Part shown: positions 45,904 through 54,584 of the stretch, one piece after another
How positions within the stretch are numbered: position 1 is the stretch's first letter
Layout of the letters: each line of letters opens with the position of its first letter
Assembly: GCF_006171285.1 (NCBI RefSeq)
Contig: NZ_CP040889.1
Location: 3,782,001 to 3,846,000 of the forward strand
Direction: 5' to 3'
Source of the DNA: Leclercia adecarboxylata
GTDB taxonomy: Bacteria > Pseudomonadota > Gammaproteobacteria > Enterobacterales > Enterobacteriaceae
Length of the DNA: 64,000 nucleotides
The notes under the pieces: generated by a model
The model's input: only the letters and a program-made list of their open reading frames with translations
What the model was told of the DNA's origin: nothing
Database searches by the model: none
Position numbers and translations under genes: made by a program

Positions 45904-46767
45904 ATGAAAAAGCTGTTGCTGGTGCTTTTTGTGTTAACTGCCTTTGCCGCTAACTCGATTCTCTGCCGCATCGCCCTTAAACACGGCCACGCCGATCCGC
46001 AGACCTTCAGCATGCTGAGATTGCTGGGTGGAGCGGGGGTGCTGTTCGCCTGGCATCTGGCGCGCGGAAAGGTGAAAGAGATACGCTGGAAAATCATCGA
46101 CGCCGTATTGCTGTGCGCCTATGTCTTGTTCTTCTCGCTGGCTTACGTTCAGCTCAATACGGCGACAGGCGCATTGCTGCTGTTTGGCGCAGTTCAGGTC
46201 TGCATGATTGGCTGGGGCGTGATAAAAGGCGAGAAACTGAGCGGGGTTAAGGCCTGCGGTATTCTTATTGCCGTTGGTGGGATCGTTACGCTTCTGTTGC
46301 CCGGCGCCACTGCGCCTCCTCTGTTTGCGGCCATTACCATGGTGGCCTCTGGCATGGCGTGGGGAGCCTATTCCGTGCGCGGTAAAAATATCAAAGCGCC
46401 AGCAGGCACGACGGCGGGGAATTTCATTCTCGGCTTACCGGTCATTCTGGTCTGGAGCCTGATACGACAGGCACCCGTGCAGATTGATGCCAGCGGCATC
46501 CTTCTTGCGCTGCTGTCTGGCGGGCTGGCTTCCGGCGTGGCCTATGTGCTCTGGTATGCCCTGGTCGCCACCCTCTCTTCGGCCACCGCCAGCACACTGC
46601 AACTGAGCGTGCCCTGTATTGCCGCCGCAGGCGGGGGGTTATTTCTCGGGGAAGTGCCGGATATAAGAATGGTGATTTGCACGCTGGTGGTGCTGGCGGG
46701 GATAGCGATGGTTATCGCTGCCGATCGCAAACAGCGCGAAAAGGTTAAGCGAAATGATTTCAGATAA
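45904..46767 (+). CDS. EamA-family (DMT) transporter
   Basis: The 287-residue protein has ten hydrophobic helices arranged as two EamA repeats, starting MKKLLLVLFVLTAFAANSIL. Typical features are AANSILCRIALKHG near the N-terminus and TLSSATASTLQLSVPCIAAA in the second repeat. The ATG at 45904 follows AGGAAG; the frame is open further upstream but that part is polar and intergenic in character. The family exports metabolites such as amino acids; the substrate is unknown. A terminator follows 76 bp downstream. Confidence 0.88.
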   Translation: MKKLLLVLFVLTAFAANSILCRIALKHGHADPQTFSMLRLLGGAGVLFAWHLARGKVKEIRWKIIDAVLLCAYVLFFSLAYVQLNTATGALLLFGAVQVCMIGWGVIKGEKLSGVKACGILIAVGGIVTLLLPGATAPPLFAAITMVASGMAWGAYSVRGKNIKAPAGTTAGNFILGLPVILVWSLIRQAPVQIDASGILLALLSGGLASGVAYVLWYALVATLSSATASTLQLSVPCIAAAGGGLFLGEVPDIRMVICTLVVLAGIAMVIAADRKQREKVKRNDFR

Positions 46768-46842
46768 GGAAGAGAGTCCCCAACTTCCCGGCCCATACAA
46801 ACAAAAATTAAACCTTTATATTGTTGTGTGTTTAATTGCATT

Positions 46843-46866
46843 AAATAAGCGCGTGGCTTATTTTTT
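46843..46866 (+). terminator. Terminator after the EamA gene
   Basis: The stem AAATAAGC/GCTTATTT with a 5-nt loop continues into a T run. The rest of the 306-bp gap before 47074 is AT-rich and probably holds the promoter of the next operon; no gene is seen in it. Confidence 0.75.
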
Positions 46867-47073
46867 GTACAGACAGAATAAAATCTGGCGTAATTCAAAT
46901 AACAGTGCAGATTTTACTTAATCGTTTTAAAAAATAGAAAAATTTAACCTATTGATTTTAATGAGTTATAATGTGAATGTTCTTAGTGCGTCAATAATAG
47001 CCAGGTCGCATATATAAATAGCATGTTAACTAAATTATAATTCCGTAAAATCCGGTAGAAAGGGGAGGTCAGT

Positions 47074-47568
47074 ATGCGGTTAATTGTCATGTTGTTGAGC
47101 CTGGTGGTCGCCACCCAGGTCTGGGCGGGTGAACTTCCCAAACCTGAAGGCAAAGTCCTTTTAACCCTCTCCGGTAATATTCAAAATACGAATGCAGACG
47201 GGAAAGCCGTTTTTGATATCGCCAGCCTTGAGAAACTGGGCCTGGTCAGTTTCCAGACCACTTCTCCCTGGTACAATGGGCGTACAACCTTTACGGGCGT
47301 TCCGCTACGAAAGCTCATGGAGTATGTTGGCGCCAAAGGTTCTATCGTTAAGGTCATTGCGCTCAATGACTATACTACCGTTATCCCTCTCAATGACTTC
47401 AATAAATACAATGTTATTCTTGCCTTAAAAGTCAACGGCGAATATATGCGTATCCGTGACAAAGGCCCGTTATTCATTGTGTATCCATATGACAGCATGC
47501 CCGAGCTGAATAGTCAGATTTTTTATTCAAGATCAGCATGGCAGGTCAGCAAAATGAATATTGAGTAG
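47074..47568 (+). CDS. Periplasmic sulfite-oxidase-fold (Oxidored_molyb) protein without Cys
   Basis: The 164-residue protein has a signal peptide (MRLIVMLLSLVVATQVWA). It resembles the core of the oxidoreductase molybdopterin-binding domain: TTFTGVPLRKLMEYVGAKGS, VIALNDYTTVIPLNDF, MRIRDKGPLFIVYPYD. The true enzymes bind molybdenum through a conserved Cys, but this protein contains no Cys at all. It therefore probably does not carry an active Mo centre and may be a ligand-binding or sensory protein. It lies 17 bp upstream of a GGDEF-EAL gene, suggesting it feeds a signal to that protein's periplasmic domain. Confidence 0.8.
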   Translation: MRLIVMLLSLVVATQVWAGELPKPEGKVLLTLSGNIQNTNADGKAVFDIASLEKLGLVSFQTTSPWYNGRTTFTGVPLRKLMEYVGAKGSIVKVIALNDYTTVIPLNDFNKYNVILALKVNGEYMRIRDKGPLFIVYPYDSMPELNSQIFYSRSAWQVSKMNIE

Positions 47569-47585
47569 GAGTTCAGACGCGCATC

Positions 47586-49517
47586 ATGAACAGGATACTG
47601 GCGGGCATCATTTTTTTCCTATTTATCTCTACTGGATACATCTCTTTCCTTGTACATGAAAGGCAGCAAGAGTTACAAAAACTGACTCACTACACGGATT
47701 CATGGTCTGCGGCCCAGCTGGTATCGGAGTATTATCGTTTCGAATCAACGCTGGGTCTTTATGCAAATCAAAGCGAAGCCCTGACCATCGATGATGTGCG
47801 CCTGCGTCTGGACATTATGCTCAGCCAGAGTGGTTTGATGAAAGAAGGGGATCTTGGGCGTTATATTGCCAGCAATAAGGCCCACCATGAACTCGCTTTA
47901 AATGTCGAAAACATCCTCAAATATCTTGATGCTCATCTTGAGAGGATGGACCGTTCAGAGATCCAGGTCTATCTGGACAAAATGCATACGCTTGATGCCC
48001 CCCTTAGCCACCTTTCCTCCAGTGCACTGGATAATGACGTTAACTCGATAAACAGAGCTAACCTGAAAATACAGACGCTTTACTATATTTATTCGGCTGC
48101 TTCATTACTGCTGATCATTTTGAGCGGCATCCTTGGCGTGATGATATTCTTTCAAAACAGGAATATTCTTAAAGCGCACCTTCAGGTTAAAAGCCTTGCT
48201 GAAGAATTACAGAAATCCAAAGAAAAACTGCAAATCCAGAATACGCAGCTGGAATATGACGTCTACCATGACTCCCTGACCGGGATGAATAACCGTCAGC
48301 TTTTCTGGGAAAACATTAAAAAAGTCATCCAGACCGCCGAGAAAAACGGTGAATCTGTGGCGGTGATGCTGTTCGACCTGGATCGCTTCAAGGAGATCAA
48401 TGACACCTATGGTCACGATGTCGGCGATATGTTACTTCGTCAGATATCCGACCGTCTGGTTTCCATGAGCCTGACCGCCGATACGCTTTATCGCCTGGGT
48501 GGCGATGAGTTTGCGTTTCTTTCAAGTGGCCTGACGGAGAGCAGTGCCGTTTCACGAGCCCGACAGATTTGCGCGTCTATCAACCAGCCGTACACCATCT
48601 ATAACACCATCATCAATATCGCCACCTGCGTGGGTATTGTTATCTCAGACACCGAACGACGCTCCGATTATCTGTATAAATTCGCCGATCTGGCCCTGTA
48701 TGAGGCCAAAAGTGAAGGCCCGGGTAAGATAAAAGTGTTCCGGCCATTTATGCTGCAAAAGCTGCAGGAAAGCCGGACCCTGGAACACGATCTGGCGATG
48801 GCGTTAGCGAATAAAGAGTTCGTGGTGTATTACCAGCCTATCGTCGATTCATTCACCCGGGAAATCTACAGCTATGAAGCCCTTATTCGCTGGATACACC
48901 CGTTAAAAGGGCTCCTGTCGCCTGACACTTTTGTACCTGCCGCTGAAAAAACAGGCATGATCAACGAGATGGGTAAATATGTGCTGGAGATTGCCTGCCG
49001 GGAAGCGGCGACCTGGGCGGTGCCGGCAAAAATTTCCGTGAATGTCTCGCCAATCCAGTTGAGCAGCAAAGCCTTTGCCGGGATCGTGCTCTCTATTCTG
49101 GAAGAGAGTGGGCTGTCGGCCGATCGCCTTGAGCTGGAAGTGACCGAGTCCTCTCTCTTTACCGAGAACGATACGCCGCTGAAGACGCTCAATAAGCTCA
49201 GAGCCCGGGGCGTGCAAATTTCTATTGATGATTTTGGGACTGGATACTCTTCGCTTTCCCGTCTGAGTAAGCTCGCCTTCGATAAAATAAAAATAGATAA
49301 ATCCTTCGTACATTCGATATCCACCCAGGATGATGCCCTGAATATCATCAGGCTCATCACCGGCATGGCGAAGTCCCTCAATATGAAGGCGGTTGCAGAA
49401 GGGGTTGAAACTCAGGAGCAGCTGGAAAGGCTTCAGGCGCTGGGTTGCGATCTTGCCCAGGGCTATCTGTTCGGGAAACCTCAGCCGGGCATCGCCGGCA
49501 GGATCCGCAACGGTTAA
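47586..49517 (+). CDS. Membrane GGDEF-EAL c-di-GMP enzyme
   Basis: The 643-residue protein has an N-terminal helix (residues 3-23), a periplasmic domain of about 135 residues, a second helix near 160-185, a short coiled coil, then GGDEF and EAL domains. The GGDEF motif is intact (YRLGGDEFAFL), so synthase activity is possible; no RxxD inhibitory site precedes it. The EAL domain keeps YEALIRW, NVSPIQL, EVTESS, DDFGTGYSSLSRL, KIDKSF and AEGVET, so phosphodiesterase activity is also plausible. It is in an operon with the periplasmic Cys-less protein. The net direction of c-di-GMP control is not predictable. Confidence 0.92.
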   Translation: MNRILAGIIFFLFISTGYISFLVHERQQELQKLTHYTDSWSAAQLVSEYYRFESTLGLYANQSEALTIDDVRLRLDIMLSQSGLMKEGDLGRYIASNKAHHELALNVENILKYLDAHLERMDRSEIQVYLDKMHTLDAPLSHLSSSALDNDVNSINRANLKIQTLYYIYSAASLLLIILSGILGVMIFFQNRNILKAHLQVKSLAEELQKSKEKLQIQNTQLEYDVYHDSLTGMNNRQLFWENIKKVIQTAEKNGESVAVMLFDLDRFKEINDTYGHDVGDMLLRQISDRLVSMSLTADTLYRLGGDEFAFLSSGLTESSAVSRARQICASINQPYTIYNTIINIATCVGIVISDTERRSDYLYKFADLALYEAKSEGPGKIKVFRPFMLQKLQESRTLEHDLAMALANKEFVVYYQPIVDSFTREIYSYEALIRWIHPLKGLLSPDTFVPAAEKTGMINEMGKYVLEIACREAATWAVPAKISVNVSPIQLSSKAFAGIVLSILEESGLSADRLELEVTESSLFTENDTPLKTLNKLRARGVQISIDDFGTGYSSLSRLSKLAFDKIKIDKSFVHSISTQDDALNIIRLITGMAKSLNMKAVAEGVETQEQLERLQALGCDLAQGYLFGKPQPGIAGRIRNG

Positions 49518-49544
49518 ACGATAAAATGGACAGGATGCTTGTAG

Positions 49545-49578
49545 CTAAAAACATAAATGCCCTTGCGGGCATTTATGT
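49545..49578 (-). terminator. Terminator of the 24-residue/325-residue membrane operon
   Basis: A perfect 12-bp stem ACATAAATGCCC/GGGCATTTATGT with a 4-nt loop is followed on the minus strand by TTTTT. It lies 15 bp after the small ORF stop and also faces the end of the GGDEF-EAL gene. Confidence 0.88.
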
Positions 49579-49592
49579 TCAGGCGGCGGCTG

Positions 49593-49667
49593 TTAGTGGA
49601 AGAACAGCGCAATCAGAATAATGATTGGGATAGGAACGCCTAAAAAGAACAGTAATAGTGAGCGCAT
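49593..49667 (-). CDS. 24-residue membrane small protein
   Basis: On the minus strand a consensus CAGGAGG ribosome site, with a 6-nt spacer, precedes ATG. The reading frame encodes MRSLLLFFLGVPIPIIILIA plus LFFH, a single hydrophobic helix with a PIP kink. It lies 25 bp after the 325-residue membrane protein gene and is followed by a strong terminator on its own strand, which makes it the last gene of a two-gene operon. I cannot name the family with certainty. The ribosome site, hydrophobicity and terminator make it a credible gene. Confidence 0.75.
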   Translation of the reverse strand: MRSLLLFFLGVPIPIIILIALFFH

Positions 49668-49692
49668 TTTAAACCTCCTGCTTAATTAAAAA

Positions 49693-50670
49693 TTATAAGT
49701 CACGTTGACGGCCACCGTAGGTCGCACACAGGCTGGCGACGAAAGCACCGGCCAGCAGTGAGATGAATGTCCAGAGCATCAGGTAGCTTGTGGCTTTACG
49801 TGCAGCATCAGCGGCTTGCTGCGCTTTCTCCTTGGTTTCTTTTAGTTTGGCCTGGGCTTTGTCATAGGTGGCCTGTACACGCTGTTCAGCTTCTTGCTGA
49901 CTGATGCCGGTCTTCTGCGCAATCAGCTGGGCGACATACTGACGATCTTCTGCAGGTAACGCCCCGGTGCTAATGCTGTTAGCAAAAATACCGGTCACTT
50001 CGCTTAGCTGGGCAGGGGTCAAATCCTGGCCAGGCGCGGCTGGCGTTGCCGGAGCAGGAGCCGCGGCAGGGTCTGTCGGTGCCGCAGGTGCTGGAGCCGC
50101 ATTTCCTCTGAACATCGAATTCACGAAATAGTCCATTGGATTACCAGGTGCGCCAGACGAAGCGTTCGCCATACCCGCAGCGCCCGCCGCTGTAGCCGTC
50201 GCAGCACCACCGGCAACGGTACCCACAACCTTAGCCCCGCCGCCAATAATGGCGCCTACGGTGCTGGTTAACAGCGCAGCCGAAACCAGCGCAGCCACCG
50301 CCCATGTCAAAAATCCGTGGGCCGTATCGCGGAAATAAACTTCATCCGTGTGTACATCAACCCATTTGGTGCGCAGTCGCCCGGCTAAATAACCCCCCAT
50401 GCCCGACGCCACGATTTGGGTGAACGTCAGCCAGGCTATGGCTGCGATGCCCACCGTCCCGGCGTCGAGTCCGCGGCTCTCCCAGGGCGAGATGGACGTC
50501 AGGCCCAGACCTGCGCCCAGCATCAGCAAAATCAGCGACAGGGATGCGGCGGCGGCCGCGCCGGCAAAGATGGCACCCCAGGATACGGCGCTACTGCTCG
50601 CGGCAGGCACGGGCAGACGCGTATCGGGATACGTAGTGTTAACCGTAGCGTGTTCGTGAATGTGAGTCAT
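49693..50670 (-). CDS. Alanine-rich membrane protein of unknown function
   Basis: The 325-residue protein has a His/Thr-rich N-terminus (MTHIHEHATVNTTYP) and three hydrophobic helices (about 30-58, 72-95 and 118-145). A Gly/Ala linker leads into a low-complexity Ala/Pro stretch (residues 195-220). An acidic helical domain follows (LTPAQLSEVTGIFANSIS; KAQAKLKETKEKAQQAADAA), then a last helix near 295-318. GMGGYLAGRLRTKWVD is a well-conserved-looking core. I do not recognise a function. It is followed by the 24-residue small protein in the same transcript. Confidence 0.8.
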   Translation of the reverse strand: MTHIHEHATVNTTYPDTRLPVPAASSSAVSWGAIFAGAAAAASLSLILLMLGAGLGLTSISPWESRGLDAGTVGIAAIAWLTFTQIVASGMGGYLAGRLRTKWVDVHTDEVYFRDTAHGFLTWAVAALVSAALLTSTVGAIIGGGAKVVGTVAGGAATATAAGAAGMANASSGAPGNPMDYFVNSMFRGNAAPAPAAPTDPAAAPAPATPAAPGQDLTPAQLSEVTGIFANSISTGALPAEDRQYVAQLIAQKTGISQQEAEQRVQATYDKAQAKLKETKEKAQQAADAARKATSYLMLWTFISLLAGAFVASLCATYGGRQRDL

Positions 50671-50957
50671 AGCTGTTGCCCTTTAATTAATATGCGTTCG
50701 GAAACAGGAACCGATTGAAAAACAGGAAACATTATCAACTTCAACATTTAAGCCCTTTAAGAGCCAGAGGATGTCATTTTTAACAAATTAGACTTTCAAG
50801 CTTAAAGGAATAAAAAAACGAAAATTAACGATCTAATAATAGTTGATAATTTTACGCCGGACGGCTTTTGAAATTTTAAAATCCATTACCGCTTCGAATA
50901 ATGGATTTATAATAAGTCCGCCAGCCGTCAGGCAGGTCAAAAATAAAGACAACAGAA

Positions 50958-51842
50958 TCAGGCTACGCCGGTACCACCGTCTGAGCACCAGACCTGACCG
51001 GAGGCATAAGAGCACTCTTCAGACGCGAGCAGAACATAAAGCGGCGCGATCTCCACGGGCTGACCCGGTCTGCCCAGCGGCGTATCTTCCCCGAACTGCT
51101 GCACCTTCTCCTGCGGCTGACCGCCGCTTGATTGCAACGGGGTCCAGTAAGGGCCCGGTGCCACGGCATTCACCCGAATACCTTTCGGTCCAAGCTGTTT
51201 CGCCAGTGATTTGGTAAAGGCCACGTTACAGGCTTTGGTCTGGGCATAATCCAGCAGGATCTCGCTCGGCTTAAACGCCTGAACCGAAGAGGTATTGATA
51301 ATGACGGCACCTTCCGACAGGTGACGCACGGCCGCGCGGGTGATCCAGAACGGCGCATACACATTGGTTTTGAACGTCGCGTCGAAAGCGGCGGTGGTCA
51401 GATCTTCAATGGACTCGCAGAACTGCTGTCTGCCCGCGTTATTGACTAAAATATCGAGGCCGCCCAGTTCAGTGACGGCGCGCTCAACCAGCGTCTCACA
51501 GAACGATTCCACGCGAATATCGCCCGGGATCGCTACGGCCTTACGTCCTTCCGCCTGAATCAGGGCAATAACCGCTGCGGCGTCAGATTCTTCTTCCGGC
51601 AGATAGCCAATAGCCACATCGGCACCTTCACGGGCATAGGCGATTGCCACGGCGCGGCCAATACCGGAATCACCACCGGTAATAAGCGCTTTTTTACCTG
51701 CGAGTCGACCCGAGCCGGTATAACTGGTTTCGCCATGATCGGGGATTGGCTTCATCTCTGATGCCAGTCCTGGCATTTGTTGCGGTTGTTCCACAAATGG
51801 GGGTTGTGGGTAGTTTTTTGAAGTGGTGTTTCCTGATGTCAT
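50958..51842 (-). CDS. YghA-like NADP-dependent SDR oxidoreductase
   Basis: This 294-residue short-chain dehydrogenase has an N-terminal extension (PPFVEQPQQMPGLASEMKPI) typical of the YghA/glucose-dehydrogenase-like subgroup; E. coli YghA is also 294 residues. The coenzyme loop ALITGGDSGIGRAVAIAYAR, NNAGRQQ, the catalytic INTSSVQAF and YAQTKACN are intact. The start at 51842 is fixed by AAGGAGGT four bases upstream. Such enzymes reduce aldehydes and are often stress-induced. The 287-bp gap on its 3' side toward 50671 is AT-rich and shows no confident gene. Confidence 0.9.
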   Translation of the reverse strand: MTSGNTTSKNYPQPPFVEQPQQMPGLASEMKPIPDHGETSYTGSGRLAGKKALITGGDSGIGRAVAIAYAREGADVAIGYLPEEESDAAAVIALIQAEGRKAVAIPGDIRVESFCETLVERAVTELGGLDILVNNAGRQQFCESIEDLTTAAFDATFKTNVYAPFWITRAAVRHLSEGAVIINTSSVQAFKPSEILLDYAQTKACNVAFTKSLAKQLGPKGIRVNAVAPGPYWTPLQSSGGQPQEKVQQFGEDTPLGRPGQPVEIAPLYVLLASEECSYASGQVWCSDGGTGVA

Positions 51843-52067
51843 CCCGACCTCCTTAGTCAATGAATTTAAAGCGTAGCCACTGTGACGCAACGCACCTTTA
51901 TGCAGGACATAATTCGGATTATTCTTCTTCTGGATATATTTTTGCGTTTTTCTGAATATGTCATATGAGGAAGCAGGGTGTTATTTTCCTGGAAAGGAAT
52001 GCATAAGCTGACGTATAAAAAAGCCACGCTCATCGAGCATCAAAATAAATCATCCACGAGTTAACCT

Positions 52068-52862
52068 GTGACCACACAAACACAATTCAGCTTTACTACC
52101 CGGCCGCTGGTGCCGTTTGCCCACGATTACACCCACGGCGCAACGGAGCCGTGGCACAGCCACGACTGCGCGCAGCTGCTGCACACTCTGAGCGGGGTGG
52201 TGCGGGTGGAGACCGGGCAGGGGTTCTGGATTGTGCCGCCGGGGCGGGGCGTCTGGCTGCCTGCCGGGACCCAACATCGGCTGCTGATCACCGGCAACGT
52301 GGCGGCGCGGACGCTGTTTATCGATCCCTTTGCCCGGGCGGATTTACCTTCGGTGTGCCAGGTGGTGCAGATATCCACCCTGCTTCGCGAGCTGATCATC
52401 GCCTCGCTGCACCTGCCGGAAAGCTACGGTGCAGGCAGTCGGGCGGAGCGCATCTACGAGCTGATCCTCGATGAGATCCGGGGGATTAGCGTGCTGCCGT
52501 TTAACCTTCCTGAACCTCAGGCGCCCGCGCTGCTGGCACTCTGCCGCCGGATCCAGGCCGAGCCGGGAACAAAGTGGACAACGATGTTCGCAGCAAAAAC
52601 GCTCAATATCAGCGAACGCACCCTGCTGCGGCACTTTCGCCAGCAGACCGGGCTGGCGTTCAGCGAATGGCTGCGCAGGGCGCGGCTGATGGAGGCGATG
52701 AACCGACTGGCGCAGGGTCAGTCGGTGCTTCGGGTGGCGCTGGACCTCGGTTATGAGAGCCACAGCGCCTTTAGCGCGATGTTTCGCCGCACGCTCGGGG
52801 TGGCACCGAGCGACTACTTCCCGCCCGGGGCGCTCTCCGGCAATGCGTTCAGCAAGGCCTGA
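52068..52862 (+). CDS. AraC-family regulator with cupin domain
   Basis: The 264-residue protein has an N-terminal cupin domain (EPWHSHDCAQLLHTLSGVVR, WIVPPGRGVWLPAGTQHRL). A C-terminal AraC DNA-binding domain follows (LNISERTLLRHFRQQTGLAFSEW and VALDLGYESHSAFSAMFRR). The start is GTG with no strong ribosome site. Its 3' end overlaps convergent leuA-type coding sequence by 49 bp. The target is unknown; it is divergent from the YghA-like SDR across 225 AT-rich bp. Confidence 0.88.
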   Translation: MTTQTQFSFTTRPLVPFAHDYTHGATEPWHSHDCAQLLHTLSGVVRVETGQGFWIVPPGRGVWLPAGTQHRLLITGNVAARTLFIDPFARADLPSVCQVVQISTLLRELIIASLHLPESYGAGSRAERIYELILDEIRGISVLPFNLPEPQAPALLALCRRIQAEPGTKWTTMFAAKTLNISERTLLRHFRQQTGLAFSEWLRRARLMEAMNRLAQGQSVLRVALDLGYESHSAFSAMFRRTLGVAPSDYFPPGALSGNAFSKA

Positions 52863-54490
52863 AGCGACGCCCGGGAAACGTCGTTGTCGATGCCCGTCCC
52901 CCAGCGGCTTTCACCCTGCTTAAAGCTGCAGCGGATATAGGCCGCCGAGCGGCTTTCGCTGCATCGGCCAAGCGTATGCTCGTGATAGTCCTCAATAGCG
53001 AAGGTCAGACTGAAGCAGGCTTTCATCGCGCTGGCGGCGGCTGAGAGCAGGCCGTTGCCTTTCCCCTCCAGAGTCACAACGCCTTCCGCAGTCTGGACGC
53101 GGGCCCACAGCGCCAGCCCGCCATCAGCCTGGCTCTCGGTGCGGTAATCCAGCAGCTGCCGAGGGGCGAGCTGATGCGGCCCGTACAGCTCACGGTACAG
53201 CTGCCACAGGGCGCTCAGCGTCATCTCGGTGCCTTCCCGGTCGGTATGCGCCTGAACGTGGCGGCTAAAGTCCTGCTGCAGGGCGCGGGGCAGCACCAGG
53301 CCATGATTTTGCTCCAGCATCCAGGCCGCACCGCTTTTCCCGGACTGGCTGTTGACGCGGATCACCGCCTCATAGCTACAGCCGATATCCTCCGGGTCGA
53401 CCGGAAGATAAGGCATCTCCCAGCGCGGAGAGGTGGACTGTTCCCGGGCGTGAAAGCCCTTTTTGATGGCGTCCTGATGTGAGCCAGAGAAGGCGGTAAA
53501 GGCCAGCTTCCCGGCGTAAGGATGGCGGGGATGCACCGGCAACTGGTTGCACTGCTCCACCAGCTCCACCACCTGCTTCATGTCGCTGAAATCCAGCTCA
53601 GGCGGGACGCCCTGGCTGTAAAGGTTCATCGCCAGCGTCACCAGGCAGACGTTCCCGGTGCGCTCCCCGTTGCCGAACAGGCAACCTTCAACCCGGTCAG
53701 CGCCTGCCAGCAGGGCCAGTTCGGCACTGGCGACGCCGCTGCCGCGATCGTTATGGGGATGGACGCTGATGCAGACGTCTTCCCGACGGGAAAAGTGACG
53801 GCAGAAATACTCGATCTGATCGGCATACACGTTGGGTGTATTCACCTCAACCGTCGCGGGCAGGTTGATAATCATCGGCCGTTCGGCAGAGGGCTCCCAG
53901 ACATCGGCTACCGCCTCGCAGATTTGCAGGGCGAATTCCGGCTCGGTGAAGCAAAAGGTTTCCGGCGAGTATTCGTACGTCCAGTGCGTCTGCGGGTTGG
54001 CCTCGCACAACGCGCGTATCTGGCGCGTGGCGCTGACGGCCAGCTGGACAATCTCCTCCTTGCTCTGGCGAAATACCAGCTCGCGGAACAGCGGCGCGGT
54101 GGCGTTATAGAGATGCACCATGGCGCGTTTTACGCCGTCCAGCGACGCGAAGGTGCGCTCAATCAGATCCCTGCGGGCCTGGGTGAGCACCTGAATGGTG
54201 ACGTCATCCGGAATGCGCTGCTCCTCAATCAGCTGGCGCACAAACTGAAAGTCCGTTTCGGAGGCGGAGGGGAAAGCCACCTCGATCTCCTTAAAGCCGC
54301 ATTTGAGCAGCTGCTCCCAGAAGCGCAGCTTGCGGGGGATATCCATCGGCTCGGCCAGCGCCTGATTGCCGTCGCGGAGATCGGTAGAGAGCCAGCGCGG
54401 GGCGTGGGTCAGCGTCTTATCCGGCCACTGGCGGTCGGGTAAGGAAATCGGGGTATAGGCCGCGTACTTTTGCGAGGGATTGCGCAACAT
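52814..54490 (-). CDS. 2-isopropylmalate synthase, second (LeuA type 2) form
   Basis: The 558-residue enzyme condenses acetyl-CoA with 2-oxoisovalerate in the leucine pathway. It has the actinobacterial-type layout and opening (MLRNPSQKYAAYTPISLPDR), unlike the 523-residue E. coli LeuA. The TIM barrel shows the metal/substrate motifs STDLRDGNQAL, EVAFPSASETDF and HPHNDRGSGVAS, and GNGERTGN. A LeuA dimer (regulatory) domain starts near residue 430. A standard leuA presumably lies elsewhere, so this may be a leucine-insensitive or specialised copy (inference). A LysR regulator lies 94 bp upstream on the same strand. Confidence 0.88.
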   Translation of the reverse strand: MLRNPSQKYAAYTPISLPDRQWPDKTLTHAPRWLSTDLRDGNQALAEPMDIPRKLRFWEQLLKCGFKEIEVAFPSASETDFQFVRQLIEEQRIPDDVTIQVLTQARRDLIERTFASLDGVKRAMVHLYNATAPLFRELVFRQSKEEIVQLAVSATRQIRALCEANPQTHWTYEYSPETFCFTEPEFALQICEAVADVWEPSAERPMIINLPATVEVNTPNVYADQIEYFCRHFSRREDVCISVHPHNDRGSGVASAELALLAGADRVEGCLFGNGERTGNVCLVTLAMNLYSQGVPPELDFSDMKQVVELVEQCNQLPVHPRHPYAGKLAFTAFSGSHQDAIKKGFHAREQSTSPRWEMPYLPVDPEDIGCSYEAVIRVNSQSGKSGAAWMLEQNHGLVLPRALQQDFSRHVQAHTDREGTEMTLSALWQLYRELYGPHQLAPRQLLDYRTESQADGGLALWARVQTAEGVVTLEGKGNGLLSAAASAMKACFSLTFAIEDYHEHTLGRCSESRSAAYIRCSFKQGESRWGTGIDNDVSRASLQALLNALPESAPGGK

Positions 54491-54584
54491 AGTGATTCTC
54501 CAGGTGATGTCGTGTTTTCATCCTGGCGAATAACGGGGAAGGGTACTGGCGCAAAACTGACAACCTGTGGCGAGGATCCGCCAT

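Noticed and set aside
50833..51015. 60-residue minus-strand ORF with one hydrophobic segment after the YghA-like gene
   Set aside because: It overlaps the end of a well-supported SDR gene, has no clear ribosome site and I recognise no relative; not enough to call.
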